The translations under genes and the position numbers were made by a program. Shown one piece after another: positions 1 to 8,977 of a stretch of 60,459 nucleotides of DNA. The DNA is taken from NCBI GenBank assembly GCA_009691025.1, contig SHWB01000010.1, positions 1-60,459 on the forward strand. Direction: 5' to 3'. Each line of letters starts with the position of its first letter. The stretch's first letter is position 1. Source of the DNA: Alphaproteobacteria bacterium (GTDB lineage Bacteria; Pseudomonadota; Alphaproteobacteria; UBA6615). Below the pieces are notes generated by a model, which saw nothing but the letters and a program-made list of their open reading frames with translations, was not told the DNA's origin and made no database searches.

Positions 1-539
1 TGTCCTTGCCACTCTTGAAAGGCCATCAGGCCCACCGGAGTTGCGAGTAGTGCCGACATCAAAGTAGCATCGCCCGCACGCAGTTTGGCTTCCATCTGCT
101 TTAGCGTAATGCCGAGGTGCTTGGCTTTGTCGGCAATCAGTTCCTCGAAGTGATCCGCGTAGGATTTTGAGTCACCAGTTATCGCGGAACCCCTGTACCT
201 CTGCCCGAATAATTCAGACTTGTTTTTAATCGTCTCTCGGATGCCCGTCCAGATGTCTGCGCTGACATCTCGGACAGACCGCCCCGTGGTCTTTGCGTAA
301 TCAGCCACGCTCTGCTTGAGCTGACCGTACTGCTTACCTGGCGTAATGACCCCCTCTTGCGTAGCGGTGAAAATACCCCGCGCGGGGTCTTCGGCGAGGC
401 GCGCCCAATGTCTATCAAAAACAGCAGCGTTAGGATCACCAAGCAGTGCTGCGGCCTCTTCGCGCACCTTGTCTCGCCGTAGTGCTTCTACATCGCCGCG
501 GGCAGACTTTTGCAAGTTGGCAGCGCGGCTTTGTTCCAT
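1..539 (-). CDS. Phage-like hypothetical protein, C-terminus beyond window
   Basis: An open minus-strand frame starts with ATG at 539 and runs off the left edge without a stop (about 179 codons visible). The protein begins MEQSRAANLQKSARG and contains a helix-rich stretch around IRETIKNKSELFGQRYRG. It ends, as seen, with a hydrophobic LMSALLATPVGLMAF segment. G+C is clearly lower than in the neighbouring genes and codon use is mixed, which is unlike the host. A small reading frame ends 15 bases upstream on the same strand, giving the compact spacing typical of phage genes. I do not recognise the family; calling it phage-like rests on composition, packing and the break it makes in fliX. No host function can be assigned. 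Confidence 0.5.
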   Translation of the reverse strand, partial: MEQSRAANLQKSARGDVEALRRDKVREEAAALLGDPNAAVFDRHWARLAEDPARGIFTATQEGVITPGKQYGQLKQSVADYAKTTGRSVRDVSADIWTGIRETIKNKSELFGQRYRGSAITGDSKSYADHFEELIADKAKHLGITLKQMEAKLRAGDATLMSALLATPVGLMAFQEWQG

Positions 540-554
540 GCCGATCTTGACGCC

Positions 555-647
555 TTACTTCCGCTTCATCTCCCCGGCAGGCACACGCCAATCCGGCTGC
601 ACAGTTGGCTCGCCCTTGATGAAACGACGCATATATTCAGACATCAT
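555..647 (-). CDS. Short phage-like ORF or C-terminal tail of a truncated phage gene
   Basis: Thirty codons, beginning MMSEYMRRF and ending EMKRK before TAA at 557-555. The same frame stays open upstream to about 878, so this may be the tail of a longer protein cut off near 735, where fliX sequence begins, rather than a free-standing gene. It lies directly upstream of the larger phage-like frame on the same strand and shares its lower G+C. Function unknown; confidence in translation is low. Confidence 0.3.
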   Translation of the reverse strand: MMSEYMRRFIKGEPTVQPDWRVPAGEMKRK

Positions 648-734
648 TTGCAAGTTCTCTCGCGGCGCTGTGTTGGGCGCTGTGGACGCGGTGAACCCCG
701 CCGCCTGCGGCAGATTCTGCGGGCCATACACGCG

Positions 735-1004
735 CTCGAATGCTGTGCCGTGCAGGGCGCCGACGACGCGGTGGACGGCCGCGCCCGCAAGGCCGGCGTC
801 TGTCGCGGCGAGGATCTGCGCGAACGCCTCGACGAGGTGTGGGTTGGCTTGCTGACGGGCCGCCTGCCGCGCGCCACGCTAGAACGCCTCGTGGTCCAGC
901 TCGGCCAGCGGAGCACCACCGGCGGCGATTCCCGGCTCGGCGAATTGCTGGACGAGATCGAACTTCGCACCAAGGTCGAACTGGCGAAACTGTCCTACGC
1001 CTGA
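735..1004 (+). pseudogene. fliX: fliX, C-terminal fragment (flagellar assembly regulator)
   Basis: The frame ending at TGA 1002-1004 gives a typical FliX C-terminus: AVQGADDAVDGR, then RGEDLRERLDEVWVGLLTGR, RATLERLV and the hallmark ending LDEIELRTKVELAKL. FliX couples assembly of the flagellar basal body to class III/IV flagellar transcription in alphaproteobacteria and is usually about 140 residues. Only about 85-90 residues remain. Upstream of about 735 the frame is still open but no longer resembles FliX, and base composition drops, so the first third has been replaced by phage-like DNA. dksA follows, which is the usual alphaproteobacterial neighbourhood. No start codon can be assigned; the fragment is presumably non-functional, unless the junction is an assembly artefact. 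Confidence 0.7.
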
Positions 1005-1132
1005 CCGGCCGGGGCAGTGCGACGGGCGGCCGCGCCTACACGGCTCTGTCACCACTTCCCGCTTGACTCGTAACCGCCTGGAAGGCCAATAGGCGCGCGC
1101 ATCGCAGACCAGCCGGTGACGGCACGGGCTGC

Positions 1133-1170
1133 GTGCCCGGGCAAGCGGCGCAGCGCGGCATCCGGGCAGC
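1133..1170. repeat. Half-copy of a dispersed palindromic repeat
   Basis: The stretch reading GCCCGGGCAAGCGGCGCAGC followed by a CCGGG motif resembles one arm of the long palindromic elements found complete at 37497-37624 and degenerate at 40960-41085. It lies in the fliX-dksA spacer. No second arm is visible nearby. Confidence 0.35.
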
Positions 1171-1237
1171 AGGCGAAGTCGTCGGTTTCGGCGCTTCGGG
1201 CCGGCGATGCTGGTTGTTGGTCTTTCGGAGACAAGGC

Positions 1238-1657
1238 ATGTCTGCGACGTTATTGCCCCCGGACTACGTGCCCGCCGACGGGGAAGATTTCATGAACCCC
1301 ATGATGCGGGAGTTCTTCCGCCAGCGCCTGCTCGATTGGCGGCAGGAACTGCTGCGCGAGTCGTCCGAGACGCTCGTCAACATGCAGGAAACCAGTCTCG
1401 CCGAGCCGGACCTCGCCGACCGCGCCTCGCTGGAGACCGAACGGGCTCTGGAACTGCGCACCCGCGACCGCGAGCGCAAGCTGATCTCGAAGATCGACAG
1501 CGCGTTGCGCCGCATCGAGGACGGCTCCTACGGCTATTGCGAGGAGACCGGCGAGCCGATCAGCCTGCGTCGCCTCATGGCCCGGCCGATCGCCACGTTG
1601 TCGATCGAAGCGCAGGAGCGCCACGAACGCATGGAACGTACCCACCGCGACGATTGA
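1238..1657 (+). CDS. dksA: RNA polymerase-binding transcription factor DksA
   Basis: A protein of 139 residues. DksA binds the RNA polymerase secondary channel and works with ppGpp to reset transcription of rRNA and biosynthetic promoters. The ATG at 1238 follows a GGAG 7-10 bases upstream; an in-frame ATG at 1133 would add an unrelated leader. The family landmarks are the coiled-coil region (FFRQRLLDWRQELLRES, about residues 27-43), an ERKLISKIDSALRRIEDGSYG segment and the C-terminal GYCEETGEPI globular domain. Only one cysteine remains where gamma-proteobacterial DksA has a four-Cys zinc finger, as is common in alphaproteobacterial members. It follows the fliX remnant and ends with TGA. Confidence 0.93.
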   Translation: MSATLLPPDYVPADGEDFMNPMMREFFRQRLLDWRQELLRESSETLVNMQETSLAEPDLADRASLETERALELRTRDRERKLISKIDSALRRIEDGSYGYCEETGEPISLRRLMARPIATLSIEAQERHERMERTHRDD

Positions 1658-1797
1658 GCCAGCGTCGGCACGTTGTCCGGCTCGTCTGCCGTATCTACGG
1701 AATTCCGAGGCGAAAGCGGTCGTGGCGTTACCGGCGAAACGGTACGGCCGTGTTCGCCGTGCACAGCCCATGATGCAAGCAGCCGAACCGTGATCGA

Positions 1798-1852
1798 TTG
1801 ACAATTTTGAGCGCGCACGCTTACCTCGGCCAACATTGAACAAACGTTCAAT
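1798..1852 (+). promoter_or_regulatory. Sigma70-like promoter with TetR-type palindromic operator
   Basis: TTGACA at 1798-1803 and TTACCT at 1821-1826 are separated by 17 bases, a good -35/-10 arrangement. Immediately downstream lies the inverted repeat ATTGAAC-AAAC-GTTCAAT (1835-1852; seven-base arms, four-base centre), 17 bases before the start codon of the dehydrogenase. The ATTGAAC/GTTCAAT form is typical of operators bound by TetR-family repressors of acyl-CoA or aromatic catabolism (family knowledge). No tetR gene is in the window, so the regulator would be encoded elsewhere. Its position over the transcription start suggests repression of the dehydrogenase / acyl-CoA dehydrogenase pair. 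Confidence 0.6.
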
Positions 1853-1868
1853 ACTGGGGAGGACGACG

Positions 1869-2897
1869 ATGCGTGCGATGGTCGTGCCCAAATGGGGCGA
1901 GGCCTTCCGCCTCGAGGATAGGCCGGTGCCGAAGCCGGCGCCTGGCGAGGCGCTGATGCATGTGCGCGCCGCCGGTGTCGGACTGACGCTGGTGACGATG
2001 CGCACCGGCATTTTCGGCGGCGAGGCGCCGCGAATCATGGGGCACGAGCTGGGCGGCGACATCGTCGAGGTCGGCGAGGACGTGTCCAACGTCAAGGTCG
2101 GCCAGCGCTGCGCCGTCTATTTCTACCTCAATTGCGGCTGGTGCCGCTGGTGCAAGGGCGGCCGCGAGACGCTATGTGAGAACTGGAAAGGTTATGTCGG
2201 CGTGCATCGTGACGGCGGCTACGCCGATTACGTCTGCCTGCCGGCCGACAATTTCCTGCCCATCCCCGACGGGCTGGCCTACGAGGCCGCGGCCGTCGCC
2301 GCCGATGCCGTCAACACCAACTGGCATTGCATGCGCGAGCGCGCGAAGGTCAACCCGCATGATGACGTGCTGCTGATTGGCGCCGGCGGCGGCGTCGGAA
2401 TCCACGGCGTGCAGGTGGCCAAGCTGTTCGGCGCCCGCGTCATCGCCGCCGACGTCTCCGAGGAGAAGCTGGCACTGGCTAAGCAGTGGGGCGCCGATGA
2501 GACGATCAATGTGCGCGCAGTCGGCGATCTCGCCGCGGCGGCGAAGAAGCTGACGGACGGGCGCGGCGTGCAGGCGGCGGTCGACTATGTCGGCAGCTCG
2601 GCCTCTTTCACCAGCGCCGTGCAGTCTCTCGCCGTCTCGGGGCGTGCCGTCATCATCGGCGCCACGCCGCCGGCCGAGGTGAAGATCGACGCCATCAACC
2701 TGATTCTGACCGAGAAGATCATCACCGGCTCGCGCCATTCGTCGCGCGCCGAGCTGATCGAGACGATGGAATTGATGTCGCGCGGAGCGATCAAGCCGGT
2801 CGTCGGAACGCGTCGCCACTTCACCGAGGTCGAAAGCCTGTTCGACGACCTCAAGGCCCAGCGCTTGCTCGGTCGCGGCGCGCTCACCTACGACTGA
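1869..2897 (+). CDS. Zinc-type alcohol dehydrogenase (MDR superfamily)
   Basis: A protein of 342 residues, medium-chain dehydrogenase/reductase. The N-terminal GroES-like domain contains a GHELGG segment with the usual catalytic-zinc His-Glu, and a structural-zinc lobe with the C-x2-C-x2-C-x7-C pattern (CGWCRWCKGGRETLC). The Rossmann domain has the nucleotide-binding motif LIGAGGGVGIHGVQVAKLFG. The ATG at 1869 follows GGGGAGG; the frame is open further upstream, but that part overlaps the operator. It sits 62 bases before an acyl-CoA dehydrogenase and probably shares its transcript. This suggests oxidation of an alcohol or hydroxyacyl-CoA intermediate in a CoA-linked catabolic route; the actual substrate is not visible in the sequence. 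Confidence 0.85.
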   Translation: MRAMVVPKWGEAFRLEDRPVPKPAPGEALMHVRAAGVGLTLVTMRTGIFGGEAPRIMGHELGGDIVEVGEDVSNVKVGQRCAVYFYLNCGWCRWCKGGRETLCENWKGYVGVHRDGGYADYVCLPADNFLPIPDGLAYEAAAVAADAVNTNWHCMRERAKVNPHDDVLLIGAGGGVGIHGVQVAKLFGARVIAADVSEEKLALAKQWGADETINVRAVGDLAAAAKKLTDGRGVQAAVDYVGSSASFTSAVQSLAVSGRAVIIGATPPAEVKIDAINLILTEKIITGSRHSSRAELIETMELMSRGAIKPVVGTRRHFTEVESLFDDLKAQRLLGRGALTYD

Positions 2898-2959
2898 GCC
2901 GCCGTCCAGCCCTACCCGACAATACGCCACCACGCCAAACGTCAATCAGGAGGAAACCC

Positions 2960-4201
2960 ATGGTCGACTTCACGCTGTCACCACGGCAGAAGGAACTGCG
3001 CGAGATCGCGCTCGACTTTGCCATTCGCAAGATGATCCCTTCGGCCGAGAAGAGCGACCGCATCGCCGATCCGGCCGCGGCGTTCGACTGGGACATAGTG
3101 CGCGAAGCCTCGCGCCTCGGCCTGCGCACGATGACGGTGCCGAAGGTGTGGGGCGGCGAGGGTGCCGACGTGCTGACCTGCGCCATGGTTGGCGAGTGCC
3201 TTGCCTACGGTGACCTCGGCATGGGCGTCGCCTTCGACCAGACGTGGAAGATCATGACCATGATCGCCCACCTCACCACCGACGAGCAGCGCAAGCGCTG
3301 GATGCCGCTGGTGGTCAACGACCCTACATGCGTGCTGGCGGCGGCGGCGACTGAGCCGATGTCTGGCTCGGACTCGATCCTGCCCTACAACCATCCGGAT
3401 GGCGGCGTGCGTATGACCGCGGTGAAGAAGGGAGACCGCTGGGTGCTGAACGGTACCAAGCGATACATCTCCAACGGAGGTATTGCCAAGGTCATTTATG
3501 TGATGGCCCGCACTGACCTGTCGAAGCCGCCGCTGGAAAGCATGTCTGGCTTCCTGCTCACCGACAAGACTCCGGGCTACAAATGCACTGAGGTGTGGGA
3601 CAAGCTCGGCCAGCGCTGTGTGCAGAACGGCACGCTGGAGTTCACCAACTGCGAGATTCCCGAAGAGGATCGCATTGGCAAGCCGGGACAGGCGCTGATC
3701 GAACTGGGCCAGCTGCTGACCCGGTTCGGCTCTAACATCCAGGCCGGCGCCACCGTGCTCGGCGTCGCCCAGCGCTGCTACGACGTGTCACTGCAATACG
3801 CCCGCGAGCGCGTGCAGAGCGGCGTGCCGATCTTCGAGCACCAGATCCAGAAGACGCGGCTCGCCCGCATGACGATGCTGCTCGACGCGGCGCGCAACTA
3901 CCTCTGGTACTCGGCGTGGGGCGCCGGCATCAATCCGGATGTCCGCGTCGGATCGATGTCGAAGGTGTTCGCCTCCGAGGCCTCGGCGAAGGTGGCGATG
4001 GACGCCTTCGAGCTGTGGGCTGCGACGGGATACATGAAGAAAAACCCGATCGAGAAGCTGCTGCGCGACGCGCTGTCGTTCATCCACTCGGATGGCACCA
4101 ACGACGTGCTGACGCTTAAGTCCGGAAATTTCCTCGGCACGATCGAGCGTAACGACCCACGCTGGAGCCAGCGCGTCAACGAGGCGGCGATGGGTCTCTA
4201 G
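2960..4201 (+). CDS. Acyl-CoA dehydrogenase family protein
   Basis: A protein of 413 residues preceded by a strong AGGAGG at 2949. FAD-dependent alpha,beta-dehydrogenation of an acyl-CoA thioester, passing electrons to ETF. The layout is typical: N-terminal helical domain (residues 1-125), middle beta domain with AAAATEPMSGSDS and WVLNGTKRYISNGG, and the C-terminal four-helix domain (QYARERVQSGVPIFEHQ) with a normal IHSDGTNDVLTLKSGNFLG ending. Length is normal and it ends with a TAG at 4199-4201 exactly where family members end, which shows that TAG is a genuine stop in this genome. It is the second gene of an operon with the MDR dehydrogenase and shares the TetR-type control region. The specific acyl-CoA substrate is unknown. 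Confidence 0.9.
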   Translation: MVDFTLSPRQKELREIALDFAIRKMIPSAEKSDRIADPAAAFDWDIVREASRLGLRTMTVPKVWGGEGADVLTCAMVGECLAYGDLGMGVAFDQTWKIMTMIAHLTTDEQRKRWMPLVVNDPTCVLAAAATEPMSGSDSILPYNHPDGGVRMTAVKKGDRWVLNGTKRYISNGGIAKVIYVMARTDLSKPPLESMSGFLLTDKTPGYKCTEVWDKLGQRCVQNGTLEFTNCEIPEEDRIGKPGQALIELGQLLTRFGSNIQAGATVLGVAQRCYDVSLQYARERVQSGVPIFEHQIQKTRLARMTMLLDAARNYLWYSAWGAGINPDVRVGSMSKVFASEASAKVAMDAFELWAATGYMKKNPIEKLLRDALSFIHSDGTNDVLTLKSGNFLGTIERNDPRWSQRVNEAAMGL

Positions 4202-4216
4202 GCACCGCGATGCCCA

Positions 4217-4345
4217 TCGCCCTTCGGGACGCCTGTTTCGCGGGCTCCTCATGGTGTGAGGGGCGTGGGAAGCGGAGCGCTCGTGTAACCTCGAGGGCCT
4301 CATCCTGAGGTGCCGGGCGCAGCCCGGCGTCTCGAAGGATGAGGC
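4217..4345. repeat. REPIN-like pair of inverted REP elements
   Basis: Two copies of the alphaproteobacterial REP sequence in opposite orientation: 4217-4261 (CCTTCGGGACGCC ... GGCTCCTCATGGTGTGAGG) and 4297-4345 (GCCTCATCCTGAGGTGCCGG ... GTCTCGAAGGATGAGGC). Each copy can fold on itself and the pair can form one larger hairpin. Related pairs or singles occur at 14396-14525, 20326-20375 and 41107-41152. The rest of the 4202-4442 spacer holds nothing else I can identify. Confidence 0.65.
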
Positions 4346-4442
4346 CCGGCGGTGGGCGAAATGGAGCGGGGCCGGTTTCGCGACCGCCCCCGCTTCTTTC
4401 TGCGATCCGCGGTCAGAACGGGAAGATGATGTTGAACACCTT

Positions 4443-5159
4443 ATGGCCGTGGCGCAGCGCCGCGGCGCGGAGATCGTGCCGGCCGGCCAGTATGTAGCGC
4501 TGTCGGTCGCCGACACCGGCATCGGCATCGGCATCCCGCCGGAGAACATGGAGCACATCTTCGAGCCGTTCTTCACCACCAAGGAGATCGGCCACGGCAC
4601 CGGCCTCGGCCTCTAGACCGTCTACGGCATCGTCAAGCAGGCCGGCGGCTTCGTCACGGTGGCGAGCGCGCCAGGCACCGGCACCTCCTTCTAGATCCTG
4701 CTGCCGCGCTGGCAGCAACCGGCCGCCGCCGACGGCGCGTGCGCCGAGGCCGACGCGCCGGCCGCCGCCTCGCTCACCGGCGCCGGCACCATCCTGCTGG
4801 TCTAGGACGAGGACGCCGTGCGCCTGTTCTCCGCCCTCGCGCTGCGCGCCAAGGGCTGCAAGGTGCTGGAGGCGCGCACCGGCGAGGCGGCGCTGGAGAT
4901 GCTCGACGTCATGGACTATCCGGGCGACCTGCTGATCACCGACGCCGTGATGCCGGAAATGGACGGCCCCACCCTCATACGCCATGTCCGCGAGCGCACC
5001 CCCGGCATGCGCGTCGTCTGCATCTCCGGCTACGCCGAGGAAGCCTTCCGCAACCGCCTCGGCGAGGCCACCAACCTCGACTTCCTGCCCAAGCCCTTCT
5101 CGCTCGCCAAGTTCGCCGGCAAGGTGAAGGAAGTGCTGGAGGGCGCGGGCGGGCGGTGA
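4443..5159 (+). pseudogene. cckA: cckA-like hybrid histidine kinase remnant with three in-frame TAGs
   Basis: One continuous frame encodes the C-terminal part of a CckA-type hybrid kinase: the HATPase segment with N/G1/F/G2-box features ([31 protein letters not shown]), then a receiver domain with EDAVR-type start, the ITDAVMPEMDG phospho-acceptor region and LPKPFSLAKF. PAS, membrane and HisKA domains are missing. Three in-frame TAGs lie at 4614-4616 (GLGL*TVYG, normally Ser), 4692-4694 (TSF*ILLP) and 4803-4805 (ILLV*DEDAVR, normally Glu). No frameshift is seen, although GGCATC is duplicated in the G1 box. CckA is normally the master cell-cycle kinase that phosphorylates CtrA through ChpT, so an intact copy is expected elsewhere. 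Confidence 0.75.
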
Positions 5160-5298
5160 GGGCGGCCTCCCGATCACCTTCTCTACCCCTCGGGGCAGAG
5201 AGGAAGAATCGCCGAAACCCGCTGCCATGCCGTGTCGCTCACTTGCTTCGTGCGTCGCCTTCGGGCCTGATCGCGCAAATCGTGCCGGGAGAACGCCG

Positions 5299-6060
5299 AT
5301 GACTGTGCGGATGTACGCCATGACCTGCGGCTGGATCACGCTGCCGCGCGGCATGTTCCTCGCTGGCGACGAGGGCGAGCTGACGGTGCCGGTGCCGGTA
5401 TACCTGATCGAGCACGACAAGGGCCGCGTGGTCTACGATTCGGGCCTGTCTCTGGCCGTGCAGAAGGACGCGGTCGGCTACCTCGGCAAGCGCGGCAGCG
5501 TCTTCAAGGTGGCCTACAAGCCGGGCGAGGAGGTGGCGGCGCGGCTGGCCGAATGCCAGGCCGATGCCGGCAAGGTCGACACGCTGGTCCTGTCCCACCT
5601 GCACTGGGACCATGCCGGCGGCACGGCGCAGATCCCCAACGCCAGCATCGTCGTGCAGGGCGCCGAGTGGGACTATGCCGCTAGCCTCGACGATCCCTTC
5701 GCGCGCGGCTACAAGCCCGACGAATTCGACTGCGGCCACGATGTGCGGCGGGTCGACGGCGAGCACGATCTGTTCGGCGACGGCTCGGTCGTCTGCCTGC
5801 CGACGCCCGGCCACACGCCGGGCCACCAGTCGCTGCGCGTGCGCCTGCCGGGCGGCGAGGTCGTGCTGGCCGGCGATGCCTGCTACCTATGCAAGACCCT
5901 CGATACCTTCCAGGCGCCGGTTAATTCCTGGGACAAGGACATCCAGCTTGCCTCGCTGAGGAAGCTGCGGGCGATGCGCGATGCCGGCGCGCGGGTGTTC
6001 TACGGCCACGATCCAGAGTTCTGGGCGACCATCCCGCACGGCCCCGCGCCCGTGGCGTAG
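5299..6060 (+). CDS. Metallo-beta-lactamase-fold hydrolase, N-acyl homoserine lactonase-like
   Basis: A protein of 253 residues. The zinc signature HxHxDH is intact (SHLHWDHAGG, H100/H102/D104/H105), followed by a metal His in TPGHTPGH, an Asp in AGDACY and a late His in FYGHDPEFW, as in the AiiA/AttM lactonase branch. The start MTVRMYAMTCGW after GGGAGAACG at 5288 gives the family's usual N-terminus; the frame extends upstream but without similarity. It ends with TAG at 6058-6060. The likely reaction is hydrolysis of a lactone or related ester in the cytoplasm. Quorum-quenching activity is possible but not shown, because many relatives act on other lactones. No LuxI/LuxR pair is nearby. Confidence 0.82.
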   Translation: MTVRMYAMTCGWITLPRGMFLAGDEGELTVPVPVYLIEHDKGRVVYDSGLSLAVQKDAVGYLGKRGSVFKVAYKPGEEVAARLAECQADAGKVDTLVLSHLHWDHAGGTAQIPNASIVVQGAEWDYAASLDDPFARGYKPDEFDCGHDVRRVDGEHDLFGDGSVVCLPTPGHTPGHQSLRVRLPGGEVVLAGDACYLCKTLDTFQAPVNSWDKDIQLASLRKLRAMRDAGARVFYGHDPEFWATIPHGPAPVA

Positions 6061-6262
6061 CGCAGGTATGGGCATGGCCGGCCGGTCCCGACTCGCGGCA
6101 AATCCTCGCTCCGGCGATCGCCGGCCGGCGGGAGCCGCGTTACCGGCCGCTCCGCCGCCGGCTTTTTCGCCCGGCGTATGGTGCCGATCCTGGAGCGGCT
6201 ACCATCCTGCCGTCATTCGTTTAACGTGTTGAAAATAAACGATTACGGCGGAAAATGATCCG

Positions 6263-6277
6263 GAACTAAATCGGAAC
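6263..6277. promoter_or_regulatory. LexA (SOS) box of recA, GAAC-N7-GAAC
   Basis: GAAC at 6263-6266 and GAAC at 6274-6277 are separated by exactly seven bases. This is the reverse complement of the alphaproteobacterial SOS box GTTC-N7-GTTC. A further GGAAC follows at 6287. The site is about 105 bases upstream of the recA start, where LexA would block transcription, so damage induction of recA is expected. Confidence 0.8.
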
Positions 6278-6379
6278 TTGCGACGCGGAACGAAACATGT
6301 ACAATGCCGGTCTCCCCAGCGGCACGGGCTTCGCTTGCGGCCCCGACGCAGGGTGTGGAACAAGGGAAGGAGAGTTCCG

Positions 6380-7465
<1,086 letters not shown>

Positions 7466-7498
7466 CGCGCGGTCCCTTTGCCGGGCCGCTCTCCTGCA

Positions 7499-7528
7499 TT
7501 GGCCGCCGGGGCGCCACCCGGCGGCCAA
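7499..7528 (+). terminator. Rho-independent-type hairpin after recA
   Basis: A perfect 12-bp stem (TTGGCCGCCGGG / CCCGGCGGCCAA) with a six-base loop GCGCCA, 33 bases past the recA stop and followed by TCGCGTTT. The U-tract is weak, as is common at high G+C. Confidence 0.6.
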
Positions 7529-7590
7529 TCGCGTTTGGCGTCCCGCTTCACAGCGGGGAGAGGCCTGGCTGGCCCATCCGGAACGCCCAC

Positions 7591-7650
7591 GCGCAGCCTC
7601 GACTCTGGCGGGTCAGGGCTGTAAAACCGCGTGGTCCGGCCGGCTGGCGG
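7591..7650 (+). repeat. Direct repeat, left copy (promoter-like) before the amidohydrolase
   Basis: A ~60-base unit with the pattern CGCAG-CTCGACTCTG, a 12-base variable centre, TGTAAAACCGCG, GGTCCGGCCGG and TGGCG. The same unit, with identical spacing, recurs at 9271-9330 just upstream of alaS. Both copies end 40-65 bases before a start codon, so each may act as a promoter or leader. The pair brackets the gene that separates recA from alaS. Confidence 0.6.
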
Positions 7651-7714
7651 GGTGGGAGTGCCGAACCCGGAACCGTCCTTAGTCTTCCGCTGCGCTCGAG
7701 GAAGAGGAAGCCAG

Positions 7715-8977
7715 ATGGCTGCGACTCTGTTCACCAATGTTACGGTCTGGACCCACGAGAAGGCAGCCTTCCCGGGCGAGGTGCTGGTGGAAGGCAACCG
7801 CATCGCCAAGGTGGCCACCGGTGCGCAGCAGATCTCGCGTAGCGGCGCTGCGGTCGTCGATGGCGCCGGCGCCACTCTTATGCCGGGACTGATAGACGGC
7901 CATGCACACATCCCCTTTCCCGGCCTCAGGAATTTCTATGACTGGGGGGCGATCCCGGCCGAGGAGCACACCCTGATCGCCATGCACAATGCCCGAACCC
8001 TGCTGGACGCCGGCTTTGTCGGCGCTATCAGCGCCGGGTCGGTCAAGGCCAGGCTGGATGTCGTGATTCGCAACGAGATCGAGGCCGGCCGGATCCCGGG
8101 CCCGCGAATTCTGGCGGCCACGCCGGAGCTGACGGTGACGGGCGGCCTCGGCGACGACCGGCGCCTGCATTTCGATGTGCAGACGATCAGCATGGTGGTC
8201 GACGGTGTGGAGAATTACCGGCAGGTGGCGCGCACCTTCTGCCGCGAAGGCGTCGATATCATCAAGATGGCCGTGTCGGGGCACCAGACCATGCCGCACG
8301 CGCCGGCGCAGGCCACGGTTATGACCGAGGCGGAGATCGCCGCCGTCGTCGAGACCACCAGCGCTTTCGGCAAGCGGACGGCCGCGCATGCGCGCGCCAA
8401 CGAGTCGGTGCAGATGTGTCTGCGCCAGGGCGTCGACTTCCTCTACCACTGCGAATACGCGGACGAACGCACGCTGGACGCCATCGAGGCTGCCAGGGAG
8501 CGCGTGTTCCTCGGTCCGGCGGTCGCGCCCTTCCATGCGCAGTTGTTCGAGAACGCCATCCCGGGCATGGACCGTACGGCCAGGGAGCGACTGGAGGTAC
8601 AGTTCGAGCAGGTCTGCGCCACGTATCAGTCGCTGCGGCGACGCGGCGTGCGGGTGCTGATCGGCGGCGAGTACGGATTGCCAGGTATTCCGCACGGCAC
8701 CAACGCCCGCGATCTTGCCCATTTCGTGCGCTACTTCGGCTATGAGCCGGCCGAGGCGCTGGCGACCGCGACCCGCTATGCGGCGGAGGCAATGCAGATG
8801 GGCGATCGTCTCGGGCAGGTGAAGGAGGGTTACCTGGCTGACCTGATTATGGTTCATGGACGGCCATACGAGGATGTCGCCGTACTGCAGAACATCGACA
8901 ACCTGCAAGCGATCATGAAGGATGGCGCCTTCCACAAGCGTCCGGCCGGCGCAGCATGGCTGTCGGCGGCGGCCTGA
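7715..8977 (+). CDS. Amidohydrolase family metal-dependent hydrolase
   Basis: A protein of 420 residues of the amidohydrolase/prolidase-imidazolonepropionase type. An N-terminal beta domain is followed by the HxH metal motif in LMPGLIDGHAHIPFPG (about residues 55-70), a later metal His in RTAAHARANESV, an HCEY motif, and a C-terminal LGQVKEGYLADLIMVHG strand that is standard for the family. The ATG at 7715 follows GAAGAGGAAG. It hydrolyses an amide, lactam or ester ring substrate in the cytoplasm; I cannot define which. It sits alone between recA and alaS, bracketed by the ~60-base direct repeat, which suggests later insertion into a conserved locus. Codon use looks host-like apart from somewhat lower local G+C. 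Confidence 0.82.
   Translation: MAATLFTNVTVWTHEKAAFPGEVLVEGNRIAKVATGAQQISRSGAAVVDGAGATLMPGLIDGHAHIPFPGLRNFYDWGAIPAEEHTLIAMHNARTLLDAGFVGAISAGSVKARLDVVIRNEIEAGRIPGPRILAATPELTVTGGLGDDRRLHFDVQTISMVVDGVENYRQVARTFCREGVDIIKMAVSGHQTMPHAPAQATVMTEAEIAAVVETTSAFGKRTAAHARANESVQMCLRQGVDFLYHCEYADERTLDAIEAARERVFLGPAVAPFHAQLFENAIPGMDRTARERLEVQFEQVCATYQSLRRRGVRVLIGGEYGLPGIPHGTNARDLAHFVRYFGYEPAEALATATRYAAEAMQMGDRLGQVKEGYLADLIMVHGRPYEDVAVLQNIDNLQAIMKDGAFHKRPAGAAWLSAAA

Noticed and set aside
5299-6060. Confident quorum-quenching lactonase
   Set aside because: The metal motif fits the AHL lactonase branch, but many relatives act on other lactones and there is no quorum-sensing gene nearby.
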